From Robertmurraya sp047302285 (GTDB lineage Bacteria > Bacillota > Bacilli > Bacillales > Cytobacillaceae): a DNA stretch of 64,000 bases. Under the pieces are notes generated by a model. The model did no database searches. It was not told the DNA's origin and saw only the letters and a program-made list of their open reading frames with translations. Position numbers and translations under genes: made by a program. Below, piece by piece: positions 9,325 through 17,783 of the stretch (position 1 is its first letter; each line of letters opens with the position of its first letter). The stretch is taken from contig NZ_CP154845.1 in assembly GCF_047302285.1 (NCBI RefSeq), forward strand, positions 4,278,001-4,342,000. Reading direction: 5' to 3'.

Positions 9325-9624
9325 TTACACTTCTTCTTCTTTAATCCGTTCAAGTGCTAGTTCATAGGCGTCATTTCCATAATTTAAGCAACGTTTTACG
9401 CGTGAGATGGTGGCTGTGCTCGCACCTGTTTCAGTCTCAATTTTATGATATGTTTTTCCTTCACGTAGCATGCGTGCTACTTCAAGGCGTTGTGCCAAAG
9501 ACTGAATTTCATTCACTGTGCATAAATCATCAAAAAAACGATAGCATTCCTCTAAATCTTTGAGTGACAAGACCGCATTGAATAATTGATCCAGTTCTTT
9601 TCCTCTTAATTTTTCAATTTGCAT
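9325..9624 (-). CDS. yerC: YerC/TrpR-like DNA-binding protein
   Basis: 99 residues, all helical, with a TrpR-type helix-turn-helix: EIQSLAQRLEVARML, then GKTYHKIETETGASTATISRV, where the recognition helix is near TGASTATIS. Members are small cytoplasmic DNA-binding proteins; the target of YerC is not established. Start ATG 9624 with AAAGGGG upstream. A dispersed repeat (9663-9784) lies immediately upstream, and a terminator follows. Confidence 0.85.
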   Translation of the reverse strand: MQIEKLRGKELDQLFNAVLSLKDLEECYRFFDDLCTVNEIQSLAQRLEVARMLREGKTYHKIETETGASTATISRVKRCLNYGNDAYELALERIKEEEV

Positions 9625-9662
9625 ACATTTACCCCTTTTAGGCAATTTTCTATTTCTATTTC

Positions 9663-9784
9663 GCTGTTTTCGTATAGATTGTGGTTTTTCATAAAAACCC
9701 AGAACCCGGTTTTACCCTATATATTTCAATTACTGCTATACATTAAGTGTGCGACGGCACTTTTCGCTTCCTCTTTTAGTCTCT
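9663..9784 (-). repeat. Dispersed intergenic repeat, copy 1
   Basis: Read on the minus strand it matches 37953-38063 on the plus strand over about 110 bases. The conserved left block is GAGGAAGCGAAAAGTGCCGT, the middle TTAATGTATAGCA, and the right block TTCTGGGTTTTTA, GAAAAACCACAATCTAT, CGAAAACAGC. The middle differs by a 10-base insertion here. The right block can fold as GGTTTTT-AYG-AAAAACC. No reading frame is conserved. Confidence 0.75.
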
Positions 9785-9822
9785 AATTTAAAGTAATAAT
9801 GGTTGCCAAAAGAGTCTTCTAT

Positions 9823-10872
9823 TTATTCCGTAAATGAAACCACATTTTCAATACCTTGGTCTGACGGGACCACATTGACCCACGTTTTCCCTGGTACGAA
9901 GCCAACCTCTTGTCCGTTTGCATCAAAAGGTAGAATCTTGCCATCAACATTTTTCCATTCGACTTCCTGCCATTGACCTCTTTGTAGGAGATAAGCTTTT
10001 CCACCTGAAGTTAAATCAATCTCACGTCGACCATAATCATCAATGAGTCGATGGTCTGCTTCCACAACGAAAATATTGTCTAACAACACAGGTTCACTAG
10101 AATCCAAGTCTTCTGTCCGTTCACCGTTTGAATAACGTTCATACTTCTTCGTTTCTTCATCATACTCGAAAATAACATTGAACAGATTGCTTGAATAATA
10201 AGACACTTGTGCCGTCTTAGCACTTGAACCAGCAAGCGTATCGGTTTCCTCTTCTGTTAAGAAAGGCAACGTAGATGGAGGAACATCCATGTTATAGCCA
10301 AGGTTGTCAGCACCCTTTAAAATGCTCTCCGTCGTAATATAAGAATTATGAGGAGCAACCCGATTGCTATCTCTCTTAAATAAGGAACCATCGTACTGCA
10401 TCCCGTTGATATTGTCGACATAGCCACTATCTAGCATTTCCTTCGCTTCAGGGCTATAGCCATGAGCAATATACAATGCGTCATATCCTTTAGCTAAATC
10501 AATATAGTAGTCTCTCGCACTTCTCACCGGGCCGATACGATCGGCTTCCTCACTTTGAAAAACAGCTAGAAAACGAGTAACATTGCCTTCAGCCAGTAAC
10601 TCATAGACAATATCCGCTTTATGCAAGCCAGATTGCGGTCTTGCTTTCGGATCGTTGTTCACCATTACAGCATAAGCACGATTCGTTGATTCTTCCTTCA
10701 CACCCATTCCTGTTAATGGATATTGGTAGGCAAACGCCTCAACAGAATCTTCTTTGTTCACTTCTTCATTTATAGGTTTTTCTTGATGTTCTTGTACAGT
10801 TTCTTCACTATTACTACAGCCAGCTAGTAAAAAGAATGCTGTTGCCGTAGCATACATCCATTTACGTTTCAT
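9823..10872 (-). CDS. yerB: YerB family lipoprotein (DUF3048)
   Basis: 349 residues. A short signal peptide with lipobox LLAGC places the lipidated cysteine at 19, followed by an acidic linker and the DUF3048 body (MVNNDPKARPQSGLHKADIV, RIGPVRSARDYY). It is an extracytoplasmic membrane-anchored protein of unknown function. The start ATG 10872 with AAGGGGTG was preferred over a longer frame to 10896. It lies next to yerA and yerC as in B. subtilis. Confidence 0.9.
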   Translation of the reverse strand: MKRKWMYATATAFFLLAGCSNSEETVQEHQEKPINEEVNKEDSVEAFAYQYPLTGMGVKEESTNRAYAVMVNNDPKARPQSGLHKADIVYELLAEGNVTRFLAVFQSEEADRIGPVRSARDYYIDLAKGYDALYIAHGYSPEAKEMLDSGYVDNINGMQYDGSLFKRDSNRVAPHNSYITTESILKGADNLGYNMDVPPSTLPFLTEEETDTLAGSSAKTAQVSYYSSNLFNVIFEYDEETKKYERYSNGERTEDLDSSEPVLLDNIFVVEADHRLIDDYGRREIDLTSGGKAYLLQRGQWQEVEWKNVDGKILPFDANGQEVGFVPGKTWVNVVPSDQGIENVVSFTE

Positions 10873-10911
10873 TGTGCACCCCTTACATTTGCGCATGTAC
10901 TCTTTTATATT

Positions 10912-12654
10912 TTAACGCATTATCGTTGGAAAGAGTACCATTTTATTCATTACGTCATACATCCCCTGTTGAGTTACTCGAATATAAGGCAAGTGTGTAG
11001 AGGTGAAAAACAAGAGAGAATAGACTGGATCATTGAATTTATAGCCTCTTTCAACCAAATAGGAAGACAACTTTTTCTCTTCAACGATAAGTTCTTCAAC
11101 ACTCTTATTCGACATAACTCCTTTAAGTGGAAGCGGAATTTCAAGAACAATTTCTTCATTCTCACTGAAGACAATTCCACCACCTATTTCTTTTAGCCGT
11201 CTAAAAGCTCGTATCATCTCATTCTTGTTTTTCCCGATTAGAACAATATCTCCTGTATTGGTAAAAGAACTAGCGAGTCCTGGGAGATTATTCGCAAACC
11301 CTTTTAGAACTGTGTTCGTTCTCCAATTCCCGTCTTTATCAATGAGCATAAAGAAGCATTCATCATGAGTGTCGGGAAGCTCATCATTATTAACATCAAT
11401 AGAGATCGAATATGGCTTTGTAATGACTGAACTCTCCATTTTAATCCCAAAAGGCATCGAAAATTGCATATCGTCATGTGTTAAATCCCATTCAATATTT
11501 AGAGGTTCAAGTCCATGTGTTTCCCAATTTATCTCCTCGTATACATCGACATTTTCCCCATCACGTTTCACCCATTTTCCTTTTGCAAGGACAGATACTG
11601 GTGTTGGATTCTTCTCATCACTAAGGAAATTAATATTTGCTACCCTTCCTGTCGCAATGTTGCCGTGTAAATATTCTAGATTAAAATAGCGCGCTACATT
11701 AATCGTTGCCATATTATATGCATCGATAACCGGAACACCCTTTTCAATCGCAATTCGAATCATATTATCAATAATACCCTGTTCATAAAATGACGCCGAA
11801 GATCCATCAGTATTAAACATAAAGTGATCGTAATGTTCAATCCCTAATTCATGAATTTCATCAAGAAGGACTGGTAAATCAGGTCGAATCGAAGAATGTC
11901 TCAATGACACCATATAACCTTGCATTAATCGATCATAAACCTCTTTCCCCGAAATCGCTTCATGGTCACAATCTGCTCCAAACAACGTCATTTTTGCTAA
12001 TGTTTTTTCCGAAGCTCCTGGAAAATGCCCTTCGATTTTCTTTCTCATTCTTTTTGTTTCTTGAATCCAGTGAAGCATTAAGTCATCACCGTCTAAAAGT
12101 TTTGGCCACCCAGTCAATTCGCCGCCTTGTAAGACCGCGTCATGCTCGAGCCATGATTTTACACTAGAATGAGAGAATGTATCTACCTCATCCAAAATCT
12201 CGGTTTGCGAGTCGAAACGACACCACCAATACATCGTCGTTGGAATGTTCCGCAGCTCCCTCAATAAAGAAAACGCTTTCTTTTTGTCTAACTGTAAAAC
12301 GAGCGCCATGTTGTCATTAATTAAGGTAGTCGTTCCAAACTGGGATGCATATCGAGCTAATGAATGGGGATTATATAAATGAAATGGGTGAGCATGAGGT
12401 TCAATATAACCGGGAACGAGTGTCTGTCCCTTACAATCAACAATCTCACAGTTGCCTGTATTTTCAGGCAATTTTTCACCTACATAAATGATGCGATCCT
12501 CGTAAATCCAAATATTTGCAGTGATCCATTTGCGAAGTACTTGATTTAAATAGCGAGCATTTTTCAATAATATGGTTGGTGACAATTTCCCATCAATGAC
12601 GGAGACATGCTCACGAATATGTTTGTTTTTCCAACGATAACGTTGTTCTAGCAC
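10912..12654 (-). CDS. yerA: Adenine deaminase-like amidohydrolase YerA
   Basis: 580 residues, the same length as B. subtilis YerA. It belongs to the amidohydrolase superfamily: the metal-binding HxH is in EPHAHPFH (H87, H89), and further metal ligands lie downstream in the barrel. Adenine deaminases of this family turn adenine into hypoxanthine. That activity for YerA is inferred from family membership and from the purine gene neighbourhood. Start GTG 12654 behind GGGGAGGG; a longer frame to 12732 lacks a ribosome site. Confidence 0.85.
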   Translation of the reverse strand: MLEQRYRWKNKHIREHVSVIDGKLSPTILLKNARYLNQVLRKWITANIWIYEDRIIYVGEKLPENTGNCEIVDCKGQTLVPGYIEPHAHPFHLYNPHSLARYASQFGTTTLINDNMALVLQLDKKKAFSLLRELRNIPTTMYWWCRFDSQTEILDEVDTFSHSSVKSWLEHDAVLQGGELTGWPKLLDGDDLMLHWIQETKRMRKKIEGHFPGASEKTLAKMTLFGADCDHEAISGKEVYDRLMQGYMVSLRHSSIRPDLPVLLDEIHELGIEHYDHFMFNTDGSSASFYEQGIIDNMIRIAIEKGVPVIDAYNMATINVARYFNLEYLHGNIATGRVANINFLSDEKNPTPVSVLAKGKWVKRDGENVDVYEEINWETHGLEPLNIEWDLTHDDMQFSMPFGIKMESSVITKPYSISIDVNNDELPDTHDECFFMLIDKDGNWRTNTVLKGFANNLPGLASSFTNTGDIVLIGKNKNEMIRAFRRLKEIGGGIVFSENEEIVLEIPLPLKGVMSNKSVEELIVEEKKLSSYLVERGYKFNDPVYSLLFFTSTHLPYIRVTQQGMYDVMNKMVLFPTIMR

Positions 12655-12857
12655 AATGCTTCCCTCCCCTTTGAAGTTTTCGATGATGTATATACATTGG
12701 CTTATATTTTTAATGAAATAGAATTGTTCCATAATAAAATGATATGAAAGTAAATTGAAAAGCTTTCCATCATTTTTATTTATACTACCATATTTTGTTG
12801 TTTAACTCATTAAAGAATTAAAAAATTATGTTAAAAAATTGTGAAGGAGTATTGATT

Positions 12858-13133
12858 ATGGAAATAAAACAAAATATTGGGATCTTAAATGCCCTTATTC
12901 GCATCACTTGCGGGCTAACAATTCTCGCTTGGAGCACTGCTAAAATGGTGAAAAGACCTTGGAGAAGTACATTTTTAATAACAGCGATCCTCGGTGCTAT
13001 GAAAGTGGGTGAAGGCATCGTTCGTTATTGTCCTGTAACATCGCTCATACAAGAAGGAATGAAAATGGTTCCCCAAAAGGAAGATGAGGAAGATTCCTTT
13101 CAAGAAACCATCGTCCCTTATAATCCGACTTAA
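12858..13133 (+). CDS. DUF2892 (YgaP-type) membrane protein
   Basis: 91 residues, one of only two plus-strand genes in the left half. The N-terminal part has two hydrophobic segments with RITCGLTILAW and EGIVRYCPVT, the hallmark of the DUF2892/YgaP transmembrane module; an acidic tail follows. The role is unknown. ATG 12858 with GAAGGAG eight bases upstream decides the start. Divergent from yerA, and followed by a tiny membrane peptide gene. Confidence 0.85.
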   Translation: MEIKQNIGILNALIRITCGLTILAWSTAKMVKRPWRSTFLITAILGAMKVGEGIVRYCPVTSLIQEGMKMVPQKEDEEDSFQETIVPYNPT

Positions 13134-13173
13134 ATATCTCCCCCTTGTCTAGAGGGGGAAAGGAGTTGTAATT

Positions 13174-13287
13174 ATGTTCTGGGAATACGTAACCGATATG
13201 TCATTCGTACTTATCATCTTAATCGGGAGTATTGTTGCCCTATGCTATGCCTTTATGAGAAGGTCTAAAAGGAAACATATGCGATAG
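13174..13287 (+). CDS. 37-residue single-span membrane peptide
   Basis: The frame begins MFWEYVTDMSF, runs through one hydrophobic helix (about residues 10-28) and ends in a strongly basic tail RRSKRKHMR, typical of a small N-out membrane peptide. AAAGGAG lies 8 bases before ATG 13174. A hairpin TCCCCCT/AGGGGGA (13138-13158) sits just upstream of this ribosome site. The last 23 bases overlap the 3' end of purD on the other strand. No family recognised. Confidence 0.6.
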   Translation: MFWEYVTDMSFVLIILIGSIVALCYAFMRRSKRKHMR

Positions 13288-14530
13288 CTTTGAAGCCGAT
13301 ATCTTTACGATAAAAGACGCCATCACAATTGAGTTTAGTAAGTTCTTCATAGGCTGTTTCTTGGGCTTTTGCTAGCGTATCTGCTTTTGCTCCAACAAGT
13401 AAGACACGACCGCCATTTGTGAGAAATTGGCCTGATGCTCCCATTTCTGTACCTGCGTGGAACACAAACCCCTCTACCTCATCTAACCCATTTAATTCTG
13501 CCCCTTTTTCATACGCTTCAGGGTAACCGTTGGAAGCGACGACCACACCGATCATCGATTGAGTATCCCACTCAATTACAGGGGTTTCTCCATTAATTAC
13601 ATCGAGCATGACCTGCACTAAATCAGACTTCATTCTTGGAAGAATCACTTGCGTTTCTGGATCACCAAAACGAGCATTAAATTCAATCACTTTTGGCCCT
13701 TTTTCCGTTTGAATTAATCCTGCATATAAGATTCCACAGAAGCTACGGCCTTCTTCTACAAGTGCTTTGGCAGCAGGTTTTACAATTGTCTCTACTGCTA
13801 GTTGAATATCTTCTTCGCCAATTTGTGGTACAGGTGAGTAAGCACCCATTCCACCTGTGTTCGGTCCTTTATCGCCATCAAAGGCTCTTTTATGATCCTG
13901 AGCTATTTCCAGCGGAACAACATTTTCGCCGTTTACAAAGGCCATTAAGGAGAATTCTTCTCCTGCAAGAAATTCTTCAACGACAACGGTCGATGATGCC
14001 TCGCCAAATTTAGAGTCCTCCAGCATTTCCTTCAAACTATTTAACGCCTCTTCTAAGTCAAGCGCAACGGTTACACCTTTGCCTGCTGCAAGTCCATCTG
14101 CTTTGATGACAATCGGAGCACCTTTTTCTAAAACATATTGTCGTGCTGCTTCATAGTCACTGAATACCTCATATTCGGCTGTCGGAATAGAATACTTTTT
14201 CATTAAGTCTTTGGCAAACGATTTACTTCCCTCGATCTCAGCTGCGTTCTGATTTGGTCCAAATACCGGAAGTCCTGCCTCACGAAATTTATCTGCAAGC
14301 CCTGCCAACAACGGAACTTCTGGCCCAATGATCGTTAATCCGACTTCTTCTGTCTTAGCAAACTGAACGAGCTTGTCTAATTCTGTTTCTTCAATCTTAA
14401 TAAGCTCTGCTACATCTACCATTCCGGCGTTTCCAGGTGCAACAAACACTTGTTCAACCTGTGGACTTTCGCTCACCGTTTGACAAATCGCATGCTCACG
14501 GCCACCACGTCCAATAACCAATACCTTCAC
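13265..14530 (-). CDS. purD: Phosphoribosylamine-glycine ligase (GAR synthetase)
   Basis: 421 residues, ATP-grasp enzyme. It forms glycinamide ribonucleotide from phosphoribosylamine, glycine and ATP (second step of IMP synthesis). N-terminal VLVIGRGGREHAI nucleotide-fold motif, central GPNTGGMGAYSP and FNARFGDPETQ are clear. The start GTG 14530 follows GGAGG; the longer frame runs into purH and is unsupported. It is the last gene of the pur operon. I see no terminator behind it, and its end overlaps the convergent 37-residue gene. Confidence 0.97.
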   Translation of the reverse strand: MKVLVIGRGGREHAICQTVSESPQVEQVFVAPGNAGMVDVAELIKIEETELDKLVQFAKTEEVGLTIIGPEVPLLAGLADKFREAGLPVFGPNQNAAEIEGSKSFAKDLMKKYSIPTAEYEVFSDYEAARQYVLEKGAPIVIKADGLAAGKGVTVALDLEEALNSLKEMLEDSKFGEASSTVVVEEFLAGEEFSLMAFVNGENVVPLEIAQDHKRAFDGDKGPNTGGMGAYSPVPQIGEEDIQLAVETIVKPAAKALVEEGRSFCGILYAGLIQTEKGPKVIEFNARFGDPETQVILPRMKSDLVQVMLDVINGETPVIEWDTQSMIGVVVASNGYPEAYEKGAELNGLDEVEGFVFHAGTEMGASGQFLTNGGRVLLVGAKADTLAKAQETAYEELTKLNCDGVFYRKDIGFKAIAYVSF

Positions 14531-14552
14531 TTTCGCCAACCTCCGATCCTTA

Positions 14553-16088
14553 TTAATGTTTAAAATGTCTAACTCCAGTAAACACCATGGCAATGCCATA
14601 TTCGTCCGCTTTTTTGATGGAATCCTCATCACGAACAGAGCCACCTGGTTGAATAATCGCTTTAATTCCTGCCTTCGCTGCTGCCTCTACTGTATCGTCC
14701 ATGGGGAAAAATGCATCTGACGCAAGAACAGCATCTTCCGCTTTTGCTCCTGCTTGCTCTAGAGCAATTTTTGCCGCACCGACACGATTCATTTGTCCAG
14801 CACCAATTCCCAATGTCATATCGCCATTATTGACGACAATCGCATTTGATTTCACGTGCTTGACAATTTTCCAGCCAAGCTCTAATGCCTTCATTTCTTC
14901 ATCTGTAGGCTTGCGTTTCGTTGGAATCGTTACATTAGCGTCTTTTAGGCCAAATCGATCCTGCTCTTGTACAAGCAAACCACCTTCAATGGAAGTTAAC
15001 TTCACTTCCTCTTTCGCCTTTTCATCAAATGGAATCGTTAGGAGACGAAGGTTTTTCTTACCTGTTAAAATCTCAATCGCTTCTTCTGAAAAAGATGGGG
15101 CGATGATGATTTCTAAAAAGATTTCATGTAGCTTTTCTGCTGTTGCTTTATCGACTTCACGGTTGAGGGCAATAATTCCACCAAAAATTGAAATAGGGTC
15201 TGCTGCGAAAGCTTTCGTAAAAGCAGAATATACATCTTCTCCTGTCCCCACACCACACGGGTTCATATGTTTAACGGCAACAGCGGCAGGCTCAGTGAAC
15301 TCTTTTACAATTTGAAGAGCTGCATCGGCATCATTGATATTATTATAAGAAAGCTCTTTACCATGTAATTGAGTCGCATTAGCAATGGAGAAGACAGAGC
15401 CTAGTGGTTTACGATAGAAAGCCGCCTTTTGATGTGGGTTTTCACCATAACGTAAAGATTGCTTTAATTCATACGTCACAGTTAACGTTTCTGGCGTCTC
15501 TTCACCAGCAAGTTCCGTCATATATTCAGCGATCAACGCATCATATGCCGCCGTATGTCTAAACACTTTTGCAGCTAGCTTACGACGAGTTTCTTTTTGA
15601 ACTTCACCAGTAGCCTTCAACTCTTCAATAACGGTTGTGTAATCAATTGGATCGACGACCACTGTCACATATTCATGATTTTTCGCCGATGCGCGTAACA
15701 TCGTTGGCCCACCAATATCGATATTTTCAATCGCTGCTTCAACGGTCACATCTGTCTTCGCAATCGTCTGTTGAAACGGATATAAATTGACGCATACAAC
15801 ATGAATAGGTTGGATTTGATGCTCAGAAAGTTGTTCCTGATGGCTCGCCTCTGAAAACTTCGCCAACAATCCACCATGAATCATCGGGTTAAGTGTTTTC
15901 ACCCGTCCTTCAAGAATTTCCGGAAAGCCCGTAACCTCACTTACACTCATAACAGGAATACCAGCTTCTTCAATGGTCTTTTTCGTACCACCAGTACTGA
16001 TAATTTCAAAATCGAGTTCGTGTAATTGCTTCGCAAATTCGGTAATTCCAGCTTTATCAGATACGCTTATGAGTGCTCTCTTTTTCAT
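14553..16088 (-). CDS. purH: Bifunctional AICAR formyltransferase / IMP cyclohydrolase
   Basis: 511 residues. It catalyses the last two steps to IMP. The N-terminal MGS-like cyclohydrolase domain (about 1-190, STGGTKKTIEEAG) and the C-terminal formyltransferase domain (from about 200, with KHMNPCGVGTGED) are both intact. GTG 16091 and ATG 16088 are adjacent possible starts behind AGGGGG; I favour the ATG. It lies 9 bp after purN. Confidence 0.97.
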   Translation of the reverse strand: MKKRALISVSDKAGITEFAKQLHELDFEIISTGGTKKTIEEAGIPVMSVSEVTGFPEILEGRVKTLNPMIHGGLLAKFSEASHQEQLSEHQIQPIHVVCVNLYPFQQTIAKTDVTVEAAIENIDIGGPTMLRASAKNHEYVTVVVDPIDYTTVIEELKATGEVQKETRRKLAAKVFRHTAAYDALIAEYMTELAGEETPETLTVTYELKQSLRYGENPHQKAAFYRKPLGSVFSIANATQLHGKELSYNNINDADAALQIVKEFTEPAAVAVKHMNPCGVGTGEDVYSAFTKAFAADPISIFGGIIALNREVDKATAEKLHEIFLEIIIAPSFSEEAIEILTGKKNLRLLTIPFDEKAKEEVKLTSIEGGLLVQEQDRFGLKDANVTIPTKRKPTDEEMKALELGWKIVKHVKSNAIVVNNGDMTLGIGAGQMNRVGAAKIALEQAGAKAEDAVLASDAFFPMDDTVEAAAKAGIKAIIQPGGSVRDEDSIKKADEYGIAMVFTGVRHFKH

Positions 16089-16100
16089 CACAAAATCCCC

Positions 16101-16670
16101 CTAATAATTGTATAAAAGTTGTTGGATGACTTGCGGGTATAGCTCGTGTTCCACTTGATGTATTTTCGTTTGGAGACTTTCTTTCGTTTCCTGTTCACTA
16201 ATTTCGATCGCTTTCTGTGCGATAATCGGTCCAGTGTCCATTCCAGCATCGACAAAATGAACTGTTACTCCACTTACTTTTACCTGCGCATGTAAGGCTT
16301 GACCAATCGCATCCTTACCAGGAAAAGCAGGTAGAAGAGAAGGATGAATATTAACAATTTTCCCTTCAAACTCATTTAAAAGTGTTGTACCAATCAGACG
16401 CATATACCCGGCAAGAACAATGAAATCCACTTCATGCTTTTGCAATTTTTTTAAGATCTCTTTTTCGTACGCTTCTTTGCTTTCGTACTCTTTTGCATTA
16501 AAAACAAAAGAAGGGATCTGTTCATTTTTTGCTCGTTCAATCGCATAGGCTCCTGACTTATCACAAACAAGTAGAGAGATGTCGGCGTGGAGCTCACCTT
16601 TTTTAACGGCTTCAATAATAGCTTGAAAATTACTTCCACTCCCGGAAGCAAAGATGGCAATCTTTTTCAT
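16101..16670 (-). CDS. purN: Phosphoribosylglycinamide formyltransferase
   Basis: 189 residues. It transfers a formyl group from 10-formyl-tetrahydrofolate to GAR. GSGSNFQAI binds phosphate. The catalytic Asn-His pair is in NIHPSLLPAFPG and the catalytic Asp in VHFVDAGMDTGPII. GGAGG precedes ATG 16670. It lies 11 bp after purM in the operon. Confidence 0.97.
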   Translation of the reverse strand: MKKIAIFASGSGSNFQAIIEAVKKGELHADISLLVCDKSGAYAIERAKNEQIPSFVFNAKEYESKEAYEKEILKKLQKHEVDFIVLAGYMRLIGTTLLNEFEGKIVNIHPSLLPAFPGKDAIGQALHAQVKVSGVTVHFVDAGMDTGPIIAQKAIEISEQETKESLQTKIHQVEHELYPQVIQQLLYNY

Positions 16671-16681
16671 GGTAACCTCCG

Positions 16682-17710
16682 CTATTCCTTAATCAGTACC
16701 CCTTCTTGTTCAGTCACAATGCCCATTACATAGGCTTTTTCTCCAAGCTCAGTAAACAACTCAATTATGGCTTTAGCATCTGCTTCATTCACAGCCAGCA
16801 CCATGCCCGTACCCATATTGAAGATATTATACATTTCTTGACGTTCAAGCTTTCCTAATCTTTCCATTAGCGAAAAGATTGGCGGAACGGTCCAAGTACT
16901 TTCTGATAGCTCAGCTCCAAATCCATCCGGTAGCATGCGTGGAATATTTTCAACAAATCCTCCACCTGTAATATGGGAGATTCCTTTAATCTCGAATTTA
17001 CGAATAGCTTCTAAGAGCGGCTTCACATAAATCCTTGTTGGACGTAAAAGCTCGTCTCCAAGCTTACAGCCCAGCTCCTCCACCTCATCTTCAAGGGACA
17101 TTCCCGCTTGTTCAAAGAAAATTTTTCGGACCAATGAGTAGCCGTTGCTATGGATTCCATTTGAAGCCAAACCGATTAAGACATCCCCAGGTTTAATATT
17201 CTTTCCTGTAATAATATCCTTTTTCTCACAGGCTCCTACAGAAAATCCTGCTAAATCATATTCATCTTCACTGTACATCCCAGGCATTTCCGCAGTCTCT
17301 CCACCGACAAGTGCACAGCCTGCTTGTTCACATCCATCAGCAATCCCTTTGACAATAGCCTCAATCTTCTCAGGCGCAGCCTTTCCACAAGCAATATAAT
17401 CTAAAAAGTAAAGAGGCTCAGCCCCTTGAACGACAATATCATTGACACACATGGCTACTGCATCAATGCCGATCGTGTCATGTTTATCCATGAGGAAAGC
17501 GAGCATCAACTTCGTGCCCACTCCATCTGTACCCGATACAAGAACCGGTTCTTTCAGATTAAGGGATGATAAATCAAACATTCCACCAAATCCGCCAAGT
17601 CCCCCCATTACTCCTGGACGAATCGTGCGGTTCACATGCTTCTTCATTCTTGTAACCGCCTCATAGCCGGCCTCTATATCAACACCTGCTTGCCTATAAG
17701 CATTGGCCAT
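16682..17710 (-). CDS. purM: AIR synthetase (FGAM cyclo-ligase)
   Basis: 342 residues of the PurM/SelD fold. It closes the imidazole ring of FGAM with ATP, giving AIR. VSGTDGVGTKL and VGGETAEMPG are the ATP and substrate loops. A strong AGGAGG precedes ATG 17710. A hairpin (17747-17769) separates it from purF. Confidence 0.97.
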   Translation of the reverse strand: MANAYRQAGVDIEAGYEAVTRMKKHVNRTIRPGVMGGLGGFGGMFDLSSLNLKEPVLVSGTDGVGTKLMLAFLMDKHDTIGIDAVAMCVNDIVVQGAEPLYFLDYIACGKAAPEKIEAIVKGIADGCEQAGCALVGGETAEMPGMYSEDEYDLAGFSVGACEKKDIITGKNIKPGDVLIGLASNGIHSNGYSLVRKIFFEQAGMSLEDEVEELGCKLGDELLRPTRIYVKPLLEAIRKFEIKGISHITGGGFVENIPRMLPDGFGAELSESTWTVPPIFSLMERLGKLERQEMYNIFNMGTGMVLAVNEADAKAIIELFTELGEKAYVMGIVTEQEGVLIKE

Positions 17711-17742
17711 GTTAGGACCTCCTAGTTAGTGAATTTTCAAAT

Positions 17743-17770
17743 AGAAAAGCGGCATATAGTGTGCCGCTTA
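17743..17770 (-). terminator. Terminator-like hairpin between purF and purM
   Basis: AAGCGGCA pairs perfectly with TGCCGCTT and is followed by TTCTATTT on the minus strand. It lies in the only purF-purM gap, within the operon. It could weaken read-through to purMNHD or act as an mRNA processing/stability barrier. The weak T-run makes complete termination unlikely. Confidence 0.5.
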
Positions 17771-17783
17771 TCATGCTTTTTAC

